A stretch of DNA of 64,000 nt, from assembly GCF_016056375.1 (NCBI RefSeq), contig NZ_JAEDAE010000002.1, positions 248,001 to 312,000 of the forward strand, in the 5' to 3' direction. Shown piece by piece: positions 51,706-61,421 of this stretch (positions within the stretch are counted from its first letter, which is position 1; the number at the start of each line of letters is the position of its first letter). The position numbers and the translations under genes are program-made. The notes below the pieces were generated by a model. The model had not been told where the DNA came from and did not search any database. It was given only the letters and a program-made list of their open reading frames with translations. The stretch comes from Hymenobacter negativus. GTDB taxonomy: Bacteria; Bacteroidota; Bacteroidia; Cytophagales; Hymenobacteraceae.

Positions 51706-53610
51706 ATGTGTGGAATAACCGGAGTATTTGCCTTTACTGAAACGGGTCGCCAGTCGCTGGCCAACCTGCAAGCGTCCACCGACGCCATCATTCGCCGCGG
51801 ACCCGACTCGCAGGGCCATTTCGTCTACGACCAATGCGGTCTGGGCTTCCGCCGGCTGGCCATCCTCGACCTTTCGGCCGACGGCAACCAGCCGATGACC
51901 GACGAGTCGGGGCGCTACACCATCGTCTTCAACGGCGAAATCTTTAACTACCGCGAGTTGCGCGAAAAGCTCATCAAGCGCGGCTGCAAGTTTCATTCGC
52001 AGACCGATACGGAGGTTATTCTCCAGCTCTACATCACCGAGGGCCGCAGCTTTATCAAGAAGCTGAACGGCTTTTTCGCCTTCTCCATCTACGATAAGGA
52101 AGAAAACTCGCTGCTTATTGCCCGCGACCGGTTTGGCGTGAAGCCCCTGCTCATCTACCGCGACGAGGACAAGCTGTTTCTGGCTTCGGAGATGAAGTCC
52201 ATTATGGCCCTGGGTGTGCCACGCAAGCTCGATTACGTGGCCCTGAGCCAGTATCTGCAGCTCAACTACATCCCTGGACCCGCCAGCATTTTCAAGGGCG
52301 TGAAGAAGATGCTGCCCGGCCACTACCTGTACATCAAGAACAACAAGGTGGTGGGCAAGGCCTGGTATAAAATTCCCTACGACCCCAAGAAAGTCGCCAA
52401 AAACAAGCTCAGCTACGAGCAGCAGCAAAAAAAGCTGGTCGACCTGATGGACGGGGCTGTGCAGCGCCGCCTCGTGGCTGATGTGCCCCTCGGTGCCTTC
52501 CTCAGCGGTGGTATTGATTCCAGTGTGATTACCGCGCTGGCTGCCCGCCACACGCCGCACCTTAACACGTTCAGCATCGGCTTCAAAGACGAGCCGTTCT
52601 TCGACGAAACCAAGTACGCCAACCTCGTGGCCGCCCGCCACAAGACCAACCACACGGTTTTCTCGCTCACCAACGACGACCTCTACGAGCACATCCACAG
52701 CATGTTGGACTACCTCGATGAGCCGTTTGCCGACTCTTCGGCCCTGGCCGTGTACATCCTCAGCCAGCGCACCCGCCAGCACGTCACCGTGGCCCTGAGC
52801 GGCGACGGGGCCGACGAAATGTTCGGCGGCTACAACAAGCACATGGGCGAGTTTAAGGTACGTCAGGGCGGCGTGAAAGCCGAAGCCGTGACGGCCCTCG
52901 GCTTCGTGTGGGACGCTTTGCCCAAGTCGCGCAACAGCTTCTTCGGCAACCGTGTGCGGCAGCTCCAGCGCTTTTCGCGCGGCATGACGGCCGGCGTGAA
53001 AGACCGGTACTGGGACTGGGCCAGCTTCGCCTCGGCCACTGATGCTAACACCCTGCTCAGCGCCGAAAGCCGCCGCAAAGTGGGCAAGAAAGCCGCCGCC
53101 AAGCGCCGCAAAGACATCCTAGAGCACCTGCACGCCGATGGCGACCTCAACGAGGTGCTGCTCACCGACATGAGCCTAGTGCTGCCCTACGACATGCTCA
53201 CGAAAGTGGACATGATGAGCATGGCCAACTCGCTGGAAGTGCGCACGCCCTTCCTCGACTACAAAGTGGTCAACTTCGCCTTCTCGCTCCCCGTCGCCAG
53301 CAAGGTCGACGCTACGATGAAGAAGAAAATTGTGCAAGATGCCTTCCGCTCCGAACTGCCCGCTGAGCTTTACGACCGCCCCAAGCACGGCTTCGAAGTG
53401 CCCCTGCTGAAGTGGATGCGCGGCGAGCTACGCTCCTTGATTGAAGACGACCTACTGCGCGATGAGTTCATCGAAGCCCAGGGCATTTTTGACGTTCAGG
53501 CCATCCGCGCCCTCAAAGCGCAGCTGTTTTCGCGCAGCCCCGGCGACGTGCACGCCCGCATCTGGGGCCTCATCGTCTTCCAAACCTGGTGGAAGCAGTA
53601 CATGGCCTAA
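51706..53610 (+). CDS. asnB: Glutamine-hydrolysing asparagine synthetase
   Basis: The product is 634 residues from ATG 51706 (MCGITGVFAFTETGRQSLAN). The N-terminal nucleophile hydrolase has Cys2 and DSQGHFVYDQCGLGFRRLAI; the synthetase domain has GAFLSGGIDSSVITALAARH (ATP loop) and VALSGDGADEMFGGYNKHMG. Such proteins make asparagine or amidate other compounds; within polysaccharide loci related enzymes can amidate sugars. It opens the polysaccharide region, and the following gene starts 4 bases after its stop. Confidence 0.93.
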   Translation: MCGITGVFAFTETGRQSLANLQASTDAIIRRGPDSQGHFVYDQCGLGFRRLAILDLSADGNQPMTDESGRYTIVFNGEIFNYRELREKLIKRGCKFHSQTDTEVILQLYITEGRSFIKKLNGFFAFSIYDKEENSLLIARDRFGVKPLLIYRDEDKLFLASEMKSIMALGVPRKLDYVALSQYLQLNYIPGPASIFKGVKKMLPGHYLYIKNNKVVGKAWYKIPYDPKKVAKNKLSYEQQQKKLVDLMDGAVQRRLVADVPLGAFLSGGIDSSVITALAARHTPHLNTFSIGFKDEPFFDETKYANLVAARHKTNHTVFSLTNDDLYEHIHSMLDYLDEPFADSSALAVYILSQRTRQHVTVALSGDGADEMFGGYNKHMGEFKVRQGGVKAEAVTALGFVWDALPKSRNSFFGNRVRQLQRFSRGMTAGVKDRYWDWASFASATDANTLLSAESRRKVGKKAAAKRRKDILEHLHADGDLNEVLLTDMSLVLPYDMLTKVDMMSMANSLEVRTPFLDYKVVNFAFSLPVASKVDATMKKKIVQDAFRSELPAELYDRPKHGFEVPLLKWMRGELRSLIEDDLLRDEFIEAQGIFDVQAIRALKAQLFSRSPGDVHARIWGLIVFQTWWKQYMA

Positions 53611-53614
53611 GCTC

Positions 53615-55189
53615 TTGACGGCGAATACACGCTGGCGCTTGCGCCATTGGTGGCACCAGGTGGGCCGGCCGCAACGGCTGGCCCTTTTGGTTGGCGTGCT
53701 GGTCACGCTGGCGCGCTTCTGCCTGATTGGCAAAGGCACCATGGCCTTCGTCGATGAGTCGCGCTACGTGAATGCCATGCTGGGCCTGCGTGCCCTCAGT
53801 GAAGGCCACGGGCAGGAATTTCTGCGCTACATCAATTCCATGGGTGCCCGCCCAGGCGACGGCATCTGGCGCGCCATCCCCGGGCTGGGCCAGGCTTTGC
53901 TGCTGTTGGTCTTCGACCTGAACCCCAATGCCCCGCCGTCGCTGCAAGTGCCGCAAGCCTTCAACGTGCTCATCGTGAGCCTGAATGCGTTGCTGCTGTA
54001 CCACATTTACCGGCGCTTCTTTAGCGTGGGCCTGGCGTTGTTGGGCCTCGCGCTTTATTCGAGCCTGGTAAATACCAACCTTTACCTGCGCCACCTGCTG
54101 CCCTACGACCATTCGCTGTTTTTCTTTTTCCTGGCGCTCACGGTGCTGCTCCGGCCTAAAACAACAGCCAACCTAAAGTTGCAGGCGGTAGTGGGGATAT
54201 TGGCTGGGCTCAGCTATGCTATTTATCCCGGTTATTTCATGGGCCCCATCCTGCTGCTGGCCGTGGCGCTACTGGCGGAGCTCGATACCGCACGCAGCAG
54301 CTTATCGGCCGCTCTGAAACCAGCTGCCGTCCAGCTGGTCGGCCTGCTAGTGGTGTTGCTGGGTTTTGAAGGGCTGGCGCGGTTGGGCCACACGTCGTAC
54401 TGGGCCAGCAGCCGCTACATTGCCACTACCGTCACGCAGGGCAGCTTTGCCGAGGGGTTTAGCTTTATCGGTAGCTATTTCTGGCAGGTGGAAGGCTGGC
54501 TCGGCATCAGCCTGCTGCTGCTTTTTGGGGTAGGAGTGGGGCTCAGCTGGCGAGCGGGCTTAACCGCCAGTTCCGGAACCCAACGAATACTTGTACGCCT
54601 GCTCACGGTTGGTTTTCTGACGTGGCTGGGCTATGCCTTAGCCGTCCAGGTGGGCCATAAGCTGGTATTCTACGGGCGCACCCTACACTTTTTCGTACCC
54701 ATTATCATCATAGGCGCGCTGGTGACGCTACGCGCATTGGGTCGAGCCAAGGGGGGGCGCGCCTGGCATTACCTGGGCATTGGGGGCGTTGTTCTGGCTC
54801 ATTTTGGAATATTCCTGGCCGGCTACCTACCCATCGATTACCCTTGCGACGTGGCCTACCGCGCGGGCATATACGATTATCCGCAAATTGCCGCCAGCCA
54901 AGTGAGCGTATGCAACAAACACCTCATGGCGTACCGGTTATTCGGCCCGCGCCTGCGCAGCCAATTGGCGCAAAAGCACCCAACGCCCACCTTTCAGTTA
55001 CTGAACTTTGCCTACCTGTATCCAGTCAGCTGTTACCAGCCTGCTCATCTGCGGCCCGGTAAAGTAGTGGCCGATGTTCCTTACTTCATGAAGTATCCTG
55101 CCTATCAGTTTGAAGGCCATAGCGCTCGAGAGCGGGCGATTCTGCAAAATCATGAAGTTGATTTTCAGATTGTCGCCAATGGTAATTAG
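53615..55189 (+). CDS. Polytopic membrane protein, GT-C glycosyltransferase-like
   Basis: The product is about 524 residues if the TTG at 53615 is the start; the frame is open upstream but that part overlaps asnB. About 10-11 membrane helices follow, starting RLALLVGVLVTLARFCLIGK, and the first loop has GTMAFVDESRYVNAMLGLRA, an acidic motif like the catalytic loop of GT-C enzymes (ArnT/PMT type). The C-terminal 100 residues are soluble. The function as a glycosyltransferase using a lipid-linked donor is inferred from topology and the D-E motif. It lies 4 bases after asnB and before ugd. Confidence 0.6.
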   Translation: MTANTRWRLRHWWHQVGRPQRLALLVGVLVTLARFCLIGKGTMAFVDESRYVNAMLGLRALSEGHGQEFLRYINSMGARPGDGIWRAIPGLGQALLLLVFDLNPNAPPSLQVPQAFNVLIVSLNALLLYHIYRRFFSVGLALLGLALYSSLVNTNLYLRHLLPYDHSLFFFFLALTVLLRPKTTANLKLQAVVGILAGLSYAIYPGYFMGPILLLAVALLAELDTARSSLSAALKPAAVQLVGLLVVLLGFEGLARLGHTSYWASSRYIATTVTQGSFAEGFSFIGSYFWQVEGWLGISLLLLFGVGVGLSWRAGLTASSGTQRILVRLLTVGFLTWLGYALAVQVGHKLVFYGRTLHFFVPIIIIGALVTLRALGRAKGGRAWHYLGIGGVVLAHFGIFLAGYLPIDYPCDVAYRAGIYDYPQIAASQVSVCNKHLMAYRLFGPRLRSQLAQKHPTPTFQLLNFAYLYPVSCYQPAHLRPGKVVADVPYFMKYPAYQFEGHSARERAILQNHEVDFQIVANGN

Positions 55190-55287
55190 CTTGTAATCAG
55201 TAGTTATGCCCTTGCGCGCTGCCATTTGTAAAGTGACGCAAGGGCAGGGGCCAGCCGCGAGTGTCGATAGAGTGGCCCGTAAAGGCC

Positions 55288-55295
55288 TAAATTTG
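55288..55295 (+). promoter_or_regulatory. -7 element TAAATTTG of ugd
   Basis: TAAATTTG is an exact TAnnTTTG match, 37 bases before the ATG at 55333. A -33 element was not identified. Confidence 0.5.
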
Positions 55296-55332
55296 CTCCA
55301 TTAATTACTAGTCTTCGCGCATTCCGCATCTT

Positions 55333-56670
55333 ATGAAAATAGCAGTTGTAGGCACCGGCTACGTCGGTTTGGTCACGGGCACGTGCTTTGCCGAAGTTGG
55401 CATCGATGTGACGTGTATTGATATCGACCAGAAAAAAATCGATAATCTGCACCAGGGCATTTTGCCGATTTATGAGCCGGGTCTGGAAGAAATGGTGACC
55501 CGCAACGTGGAAAAAGGGCGGCTGCACTTCTCCACCAACCTTGCCGAAGCCATCAAAGACTGCGACGTAGCCTTTATCGCTGTAGGCACCCCCCCCGGCG
55601 AAGACGGCTCGGCCGACCTGAAATACGTGCTGGCCGTGGCCCGTGGCATTGGCGAAAACATGAGCAATTACGGGGTCATCGTGACCAAAAGCACCGTGCC
55701 CGTAGGCACCGCTGCCAAGGTGCGCACCGAAATTGAACAGGCGCTGGCCAAGCGCAATGCCAACATCGAGTTCGACGTCGCTTCCAACCCCGAGTTCCTG
55801 AAAGAGGGCGCGGCTATTGACGACTTCCTCAAGCCCGACCGCATCGTGGTCGGCATTGCCTCCGACCGTGCCGAGGAAGTGATGCGCCGCCTCTACAAGC
55901 CCTTCCTGCTCAATGGCCACCCGATTATCTTCATGGATATCCCGTCGGCCGAAATGACGAAATACGCGGCTAACTCCATGCTGGCCACCAAAATCAGCTT
56001 CATGAACGACGTGGCCAACCTGTGCGAAATCATGGGGGCTGACGTGAACATGGTGCGCAAAGGCATCGGTTCCGACGCTCGCATCGGTACCAAGTTCATT
56101 TACCCTGGCATCGGCTACGGCGGCTCTTGCTTTCCCAAGGACGTGAAGGCGCTCATCAAAACCGCCCAGGAAAACGGCTACGACATGCAGGTGCTTCGCG
56201 CCGTGGAAAGCGTGAACGAAGACCAGAAATCGGTGCTGTTTAACAAAGTAAGTAAGCACTTTGGCGGCGACCTGCGTGGCTTGAAAATTGCCGTGTGGGG
56301 CCTGTCCTTCAAGCCCAAGACCGACGATATGCGCGAGGCGCCTTCGCTGGTTATCATCGAGAAGCTGCTGGCCGCCGGTTGCACCGTTACGGCCTACGAC
56401 CCCGTGGCCATGCCCGAAGCCAAGCACTCGCTCGGCGACAGCATCACCTACGCCAAAGACGAATTTGCGGCCCTCATCGACGCTGATGCCCTGCTGGTGG
56501 TCACGGAATGGCCCGATTTCCGAGCCCCTAACTTTGAAGTGGTGGGCCGCCTGATGAAGCAAAAAACCATTTTCGACGGCCGCAACATCTACGATGTGAA
56601 GGAGTTGAAAGAACTGGGTTTTGTGTATCACTGCATCGGCATCAAAACCGACCACAAGGAGCCGGCTTAA
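55333..56670 (+). CDS. ugd: UDP-glucose 6-dehydrogenase
   Basis: The product is 445 residues. The NAD-binding start is MKIAVVGTGYVGLVTGTCFA, followed by VTCIDIDQKKIDNLHQG. The conserved lysine helix (AEMTKYAANSMLATKISFMN) and the catalytic Cys266 in GIGYGGSCFPKDVKAL are present. It oxidises UDP-glucose to UDP-glucuronate with two NAD+. The downstream UDP-glucuronate decarboxylase gene, separated by a repeat pair, would use the product. Confidence 0.95.
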   Translation: MKIAVVGTGYVGLVTGTCFAEVGIDVTCIDIDQKKIDNLHQGILPIYEPGLEEMVTRNVEKGRLHFSTNLAEAIKDCDVAFIAVGTPPGEDGSADLKYVLAVARGIGENMSNYGVIVTKSTVPVGTAAKVRTEIEQALAKRNANIEFDVASNPEFLKEGAAIDDFLKPDRIVVGIASDRAEEVMRRLYKPFLLNGHPIIFMDIPSAEMTKYAANSMLATKISFMNDVANLCEIMGADVNMVRKGIGSDARIGTKFIYPGIGYGGSCFPKDVKALIKTAQENGYDMQVLRAVESVNEDQKSVLFNKVSKHFGGDLRGLKIAVWGLSFKPKTDDMREAPSLVIIEKLLAAGCTVTAYDPVAMPEAKHSLGDSITYAKDEFAALIDADALLVVTEWPDFRAPNFEVVGRLMKQKTIFDGRNIYDVKELKELGFVYHCIGIKTDHKEPA

Positions 56671-56677
56671 CTCCTAA

Positions 56678-56790
56678 TTTGTCATCCTGAGCGCAGCGAA
56701 GGACCTTATCGCGGCTGCATTTTTCAGGATTACTGTTTACCCGAGCGGCGCGGACGTGATAAGGTCCTTCGCTGCGCTCAGGATGACAAA
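56678..56790. repeat. GTCAT-family inverted repeat pair, exact arms
   Basis: Two 33-base arms (56678-56710 and 56758-56790) are exact reverse complements and begin TTTGTCATCCTGAGCGCAGC. The internal stem is TCCT/AGGA. It fills the space between ugd and the decarboxylase gene. Confidence 0.88.
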
Positions 56791-56798
56791 AGCATTTT

Positions 56799-57755
56799 AT
56801 GACCAATACTTCCGAAGAAAAAAAGCGTGTCCTTATCACCGGCGGGGCCGGCTTTTTGGGCTCGCACCTTTGCGACCGGTTCCTGAAAGAGGGCTACCAC
56901 GTGGTGGCGATGGACAACCTGATTACGGGTTCCATCCAGAACATCGAGCACCTGTTTGGCCGGCCCGATTTCGAGTTTCATCAGGCCGATGTGAGCAAGT
57001 TCGTGTTCGTGCCCGGCAAGCTCGATTACATCCTGCACTTCGCCTCCCCGGCCTCGCCGATTGACTACCTCAAAATTCCGATTCAGACCCTGAAAGTGGG
57101 TTCGCTAGGCACGCACAACCTGCTGGGCTTGGCCCGCGTGAAAGGTGCCCGCATGCTGATTGCCAGCACTTCGGAAGTGTACGGCGACCCCGAAATCCAC
57201 CCGCAGGTGGAAGAGTATTTCGGCAACGTGAACCCCGTAGGCCCGCGCGGTTGCTACGACGAAGCCAAGCGCTTTCAGGAGGCCATCACCATGGCCTACC
57301 ACAACCACCACGGCCTGGAAACGCGCATTATCCGCATTTTCAACACCTACGGCCCGCGCATGCGCCTCGACGACGGCCGCGTGTTGCCGGCTTTCCTCTC
57401 GCAGGCCCTGCGCGGCGAGAACCTGACGGTGTTCGGCGACGGTTCGCAAACCCGCTCGTTCTGCTACGTGGACGACCTGGTGGAAGGCATTTACCGCCTG
57501 TTGCTGAGCGACTACCACCTGCCCGTGAACATCGGCAATCCGTCGGAAATCACCATCAAGGAGTTCGGCGAAGAAATTGCCCGCCTGACCGGCGTCGAGT
57601 TTAAGCCGACTTACCAGGCCCTGCCCGAAAACGACCCCATGAAGCGCCGCCCAGACATCACCAAAGCCAAGGAAATCCTGGGCTGGGAGCCCAAAGTGGA
57701 CCGGGCCGAGGGCCTGCGCCGCACGCTGGAGTATTTCAAAGAACACGTTAAGTAG
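56799..57755 (+). CDS. uxs: UDP-glucuronate decarboxylase (UDP-xylose synthase)
   Basis: The product is 318 residues of the extended SDR family. It has [40 protein letters not shown] (typical of UXS), [16 protein letters not shown] and the active-site YxxxK in [11 protein letters not shown]. The motifs match UXS closely. It turns UDP-glucuronate into UDP-xylose with bound NAD+. Its substrate is made by Ugd upstream. Confidence 0.93.
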   Translation: MTNTSEEKKRVLITGGAGFLGSHLCDRFLKEGYHVVAMDNLITGSIQNIEHLFGRPDFEFHQADVSKFVFVPGKLDYILHFASPASPIDYLKIPIQTLKVGSLGTHNLLGLARVKGARMLIASTSEVYGDPEIHPQVEEYFGNVNPVGPRGCYDEAKRFQEAITMAYHNHHGLETRIIRIFNTYGPRMRLDDGRVLPAFLSQALRGENLTVFGDGSQTRSFCYVDDLVEGIYRLLLSDYHLPVNIGNPSEITIKEFGEEIARLTGVEFKPTYQALPENDPMKRRPDITKAKEILGWEPKVDRAEGLRRTLEYFKEHVK

Positions 57756-57761
57756 TTTCCA

Positions 57762-58184
57762 ATGGCCGATTATCCTGCTCCATACCTTATCGAGTTCCCC
57801 AAGCTTGGAGCACCGGGTATTGGCTATATTTCCGTGGGTGAAAACGCCAAAGACCCGCTGCCCTTCACGGTGCAGCGGGTCTTCTGGACGTACTACACGC
57901 CCGAAAGCATTGTGCGGGGCCGTCATGCCCATCACCGTACCGAGCAGATATTGGTTGCCGTGGCAGGACGCATTATCGTCACGACAGAAACAGCCGACGG
58001 GGATATCCAACTTTTCCGCCTCGAAGACCCGAATGTAGGGTTGTACGTGCCGCCTTCCGCCTGGCATACCATGCAATATTCGCACACCGCGGTGCAGCTT
58101 GTGCTGGCCTCTCAGGCGTATGAGGAAGGAGATTATATTCGTGATTACGAATTGTTTCGTCAGCTATGGGCGCCCAAAGCCTGA
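57762..58184 (+). CDS. dTDP-4-keto-6-deoxyglucose 3,4-ketoisomerase (FdtA/QdtA-like cupin)
   Basis: The product is 140 residues, a single cupin of the WxcM/FdtA/QdtA C-terminal type. It has VQRVFWTYYTPESIVRGRHA, HHRTEQILVAVAGRIIV and GLYVPPSAWHTMQYSHTAVQ, with the histidine (RGRHAHH) needed for isomerisation. FdtA and QdtA move the keto group from C4 to C3 of dTDP-4-keto-6-deoxyglucose; which epimer is made here cannot be decided. It overlaps the next gene by 19 bases and precedes an FdtB/QdtB-like aminotransferase. Confidence 0.85.
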   Translation: MADYPAPYLIEFPKLGAPGIGYISVGENAKDPLPFTVQRVFWTYYTPESIVRGRHAHHRTEQILVAVAGRIIVTTETADGDIQLFRLEDPNVGLYVPPSAWHTMQYSHTAVQLVLASQAYEEGDYIRDYELFRQLWAPKA

Positions 58185-59125
58185 GCCAGCTGGTGGCCGC
58201 CCGCCGCGCTGAGCTAGCATATTATTCGCCCTACTACTTTCTGCGGCAGTTCCCCATTGAACGGCAACAGGAACTGTTTGGCACCGGAGCAGCCGCCCGG
58301 TGGGAGCAGGAGGCTGGGGCCGAAATTGTGGCAGCCGCCTCGGCGGACGTGAAATGGCTGCTTCAGCACCTGGCCTGGGATTCCGGCTATTTTGGTGCCC
58401 CGATGTACCGGCTGTTCACCGCATTGTTTGATGGGCTGACCAGCCCGGCCCAACTGCTGCAAGCGGCGGCTGAGCTGCGCCAACAATTGGCAACCCGGCA
58501 CGGGGCATCGTATTATGCGTTTAGTGTGGTGCCGGCCGAGGACGTTCGACTGTTGCAGGCCCTGACCGGGGCCGGCTGGCAATTGGTGGAAACCCGCCTG
58601 ACATATTACCGCGACCAACTGCCGGGCTTCGACTATCCTCGGCATCCGGTACGGGCTGCCAGAGTCGACGAGGCTGCGCACATTGGCCAGGTAGCTGCTA
58701 TGGCCCGCAACGCCTACGACCGGTTTCACGCCGACGCATGGTTTGGCGATGCCCGGGCCGATGCATACCTGGCTCGCTACGCCGAAAACACCGTTGCGGC
58801 CGGCTTGGCGGCCACCGTGCTGGTGCCGGATGCGCCAGAGCTGCCAATTGATTCGTTTCTGGCTATCAGCGACTTGAAGGGTGATGCTATTGCTCTGGGC
58901 ACGCAGCTGTCGCGAGTATTGCTCACCGCGGTTGGCCCCGCCAACCGGGGCTGGCATGTGAAGCTGGTAGCCGAAACCCTGCACCGTGCCAAAGAGCTGG
59001 AGCACGAAGCCGTGCTGATGACCACCCAAGCCACCAACCACGCCGTGTTTCGCACCTGCGAGAAGCTGGGCTTCCGGCTGGGAGCCACCAGCCATGTGCT
59101 GGCCTGTAACGGCCTGAATGCTTAA
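58166..59125 (+). CDS. GNAT-type sugar N-acetyltransferase (WecD/FdtC-like)
   Basis: The product is 319 residues. The N-terminal 70 residues have no recognised fold. From [20 protein letters not shown] onward it resembles the two-domain WecD-type GNAT enzymes, and the C-terminal part ([40 protein letters not shown]) is a GNAT acetyl-CoA domain with the N-H-x-V-x-R-x-C-E-K-L-G signature. Position between isomerase and aminotransferase suggests N-acetylation of the 3-amino sugar, as in dTDP-Fuc3NAc or dTDP-Qui3NAc synthesis. Its start overlaps the cupin gene by 19 bases. Confidence 0.72.
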   Translation: MGAQSLSQLVAARRAELAYYSPYYFLRQFPIERQQELFGTGAAARWEQEAGAEIVAAASADVKWLLQHLAWDSGYFGAPMYRLFTALFDGLTSPAQLLQAAAELRQQLATRHGASYYAFSVVPAEDVRLLQALTGAGWQLVETRLTYYRDQLPGFDYPRHPVRAARVDEAAHIGQVAAMARNAYDRFHADAWFGDARADAYLARYAENTVAAGLAATVLVPDAPELPIDSFLAISDLKGDAIALGTQLSRVLLTAVGPANRGWHVKLVAETLHRAKELEHEAVLMTTQATNHAVFRTCEKLGFRLGATSHVLACNGLNA

Positions 59126-59150
59126 TTTTTACCCGCTACCAAGTACTCCG

Positions 59151-60251
59151 ATGAACATCCCTTTCCTGAGCTTTGAGCCACAACATGCCCCGTTGCGCGA
59201 CGCTATGACCGCCGCTTTCAGCCGGGTCTACGACTCCTACTGGTATGTGCTGGGCGGAGAAGTAAAGCAATTTGAGCAGGAGTACGCGGCTTTCAACCAA
59301 GTGGCGCACGCTGTGGGTGTGGCCAACGGCCTCGACGCCTTGGTGCTGGCCCTGCGCGTACTGGGCGTTGGCCCCGGCGATGAGGTAATTGTGCCCTCCA
59401 ACACGTACATCGCTACTTGGCTGGCCGTGACGCAGGTAGGAGCCACGCCCGTTCCCGTCGAGCCCGACCCCGCCACCAGCAACCTCGACCCAACCCTCAT
59501 TGCTGCCGCTCTCACGCCGCGCACCCGCGCCATTATGCCGGTGCATCTCTATGGGCAGGCATGTCGCATGACGGAAATCATGGCCCTGGCCGCGCAGCAC
59601 AACCTGTACGTGGTCGAGGACAATGCCCAATCGCAGGGCGCGGCCTTCGAGGGCGGGCTCACCGGCAGTTTCGGGCACGTGAATGGCACCAGCTTCTATC
59701 CCGGCAAAAACCTGGGTGCCCTCGGCGATGCCGGGGCTGTAACAACCAATGATGCCGGCCTGGCCCACAAAGTGCAGGTGCTGCGCAACTACGGCTCGCA
59801 GCAGAAATACTACAACGAAGTGGTGGGCTATAACTCCCGTTTGGACGAGCTACAGGCTGCCTTGCTCCGCGTGAAGCTGCCGCACCTGTCGGAATGGACA
59901 CACCAGCGCCAGCAAGTAGCCGCCTGGTATGACCAGCACCTGGCAGGTATTGCCGACCTGCGACTGCCAGCCGTAGCCGAGGGTGCCACTCACGTCTACC
60001 ACCTCTACGTGGTGCACACGCCCCGGCGCGCTGCCCTGCAGGAGCACCTCACGGCCCAAGGCATCGGCAGTCTGATTCATTACCCGGTGCCCCCGCACTT
60101 GCAGCAGGCCTACCAGGCACTTGGGTTTGCACTCGGCAGCTTTCCCATTGCCGAAGAACTGGCCAATACCTGCCTGAGCCTGCCCATGTGGCCGGGCATG
60201 ACCGAAGCACACGTAGCTGCCGTGGCCGATGCCATCCGGGCATTCCATTAA
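59151..60251 (+). CDS. dTDP-3-keto-6-deoxyhexose aminotransferase (FdtB/QdtB-like)
   Basis: The product is 366 residues from ATG 59151 ([20 protein letters not shown]) of the DegT/DnrJ/EryC1/StrS PLP family. PLP-site motifs are [20 protein letters not shown] and the Schiff-base Lys186 in [17 protein letters not shown]. The N-terminal [13 protein letters not shown] and [20 protein letters not shown] are typical of the FdtB/QdtB group. It would aminate the 3-keto sugar made by the upstream isomerase, giving a 3-amino-3,6-dideoxyhexose. The gene starts 25 bases after the GNAT gene. Confidence 0.85.
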   Translation: MNIPFLSFEPQHAPLRDAMTAAFSRVYDSYWYVLGGEVKQFEQEYAAFNQVAHAVGVANGLDALVLALRVLGVGPGDEVIVPSNTYIATWLAVTQVGATPVPVEPDPATSNLDPTLIAAALTPRTRAIMPVHLYGQACRMTEIMALAAQHNLYVVEDNAQSQGAAFEGGLTGSFGHVNGTSFYPGKNLGALGDAGAVTTNDAGLAHKVQVLRNYGSQQKYYNEVVGYNSRLDELQAALLRVKLPHLSEWTHQRQQVAAWYDQHLAGIADLRLPAVAEGATHVYHLYVVHTPRRAALQEHLTAQGIGSLIHYPVPPHLQQAYQALGFALGSFPIAEELANTCLSLPMWPGMTEAHVAAVADAIRAFH

Positions 60252-60316
60252 ACTGCTGCTCCTCTCACCGTTCTTCCCGAACGCACTCGTGCGACCCTGA
60301 TTCAAGCAAGTAGCCC

Positions 60317-61246
60317 ATGCCTAAGCTTTCCGTCATCGTCCCCTGCTACTTCAACGAGGATAATATCCCGGTGACGACCCGTGAGCTGATTGCGAACGAG
60401 GCTAATTTCCCGCCCGAAGTCACTTTCGAGTACATCTTCGTGAACGATGGTTCCGGCGACGACACCCTCGGAGCCCTGCGCCGGGCCCAGGACCTCTACC
60501 CCGGCCGCATCCGCATCGTTGACCTGGCGGGCAACGTAGGCTCTTACAATGCCATCGTGGCCGGCATGGCCTACGCCACCGGCGACTGCCTGTCCGTTAT
60601 CACCGCCGACCTGCAGGACCCGCCCGAGCTGATGGTGCAGATGTACAGCCATTGGCAGCAGGGTTACAAGCTGGTTATCGGCAACCGTCAGGACCGCGAA
60701 GAGAAAGGCCTTTCTGAGGCCATGGCCAAGCTGTTTCATTGGCTGATGAAGAACCTGGCCCTGCGTAACATTCCCGACGGCGGGTTCGATTTCGTGTTCT
60801 TTGACCGCCAGGTGGCCACCGAGGTGCTGAAGCTGCACGAACGCAATTCCAATGTGTTCTACCTCATGGTGTGGCTGGGCTTCGCCTATGTCAACATTCC
60901 CTACACCCGCCGCAAGCGCGAAATCGGCAAGTCGCGCTGGACGCTGAACAAGAAAATCAAGCTGCTCATTGACTCGCTGATGGCCTTCTCCTTTGTGCCC
61001 ATCCGCGCTATTTCGGTGCTGGGGCTGGGGCTGGGATTAGTTGCGCTCATTTACGGCCTTTATGTGATTGCCCTCAAGGTGGCCCGTCCTGATGAGCCTG
61101 CCGGCTGGACTACGCTCATGGTAGTCATGCTGTTCGTGTCGGCTTTCCAAATGATTGCGCTGGGCGTAATTGGCGAGTACGTCTGGCGCGGGCTGGATGC
61201 GGCCCGCAAACGGCCATTGTACGTGGTACGGGAGGTGTATTCTTAA
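60317..61246 (+). CDS. GT2 polyisoprenyl-phosphate glycosyltransferase (GtrB/ArnC-like)
   Basis: The product is 309 residues. The GT2 fold starts LSVIVPCYFNEDNIPVTTRE, has EYIFVNDGSGDDTLGALRR, the metal motif ITADLQDPPELMVQMY and KSRWTLNKKIKLLIDSLMAF. Two C-terminal membrane helices follow (ISVLGLGLGLVALIYGLYVI and LMVVMLFVSAFQMIALGVIG). This layout is that of enzymes that transfer a sugar to undecaprenyl phosphate at the inner membrane. The sugar is unknown. Confidence 0.88.
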   Translation: MPKLSVIVPCYFNEDNIPVTTRELIANEANFPPEVTFEYIFVNDGSGDDTLGALRRAQDLYPGRIRIVDLAGNVGSYNAIVAGMAYATGDCLSVITADLQDPPELMVQMYSHWQQGYKLVIGNRQDREEKGLSEAMAKLFHWLMKNLALRNIPDGGFDFVFFDRQVATEVLKLHERNSNVFYLMVWLGFAYVNIPYTRRKREIGKSRWTLNKKIKLLIDSLMAFSFVPIRAISVLGLGLGLVALIYGLYVIALKVARPDEPAGWTTLMVVMLFVSAFQMIALGVIGEYVWRGLDAARKRPLYVVREVYS

Positions 61247-61386
61247 GCAGTATTAAGGCAATTGCCTGGCTGTTAGGCAAATATTGTGGATAATGTGGTG
61301 CTGATTGCCTAATGCCCAACTGGTATTAGCATATTATGGCGGTTTCTTCAGTGCTCTGATAAAGGCTTTAACCCGGTGTTCTTGCC

Positions 61387-61394
61387 TAACTTTG
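61387..61394 (+). promoter_or_regulatory. -7 element TAACTTTG of the WbqC operon
   Basis: TAACTTTG matches TAnnTTTG exactly and lies 27 bases before the TTG at 61422. It argues against the earlier in-frame start at 61305, which would lie upstream of the promoter. Confidence 0.6.
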
Positions 61395-61421
61395 CCTTCG
61401 TTATACCAATCTATTTCTGTT

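Noticed and set aside
53441..53614. Longer start of the membrane protein overlapping the end of asnB
   Set aside because: The overlap would be 170 bases with a basic, proline-rich peptide; the asnB frame is conserved there, so the membrane gene most likely begins at the TTG after the asnB stop.
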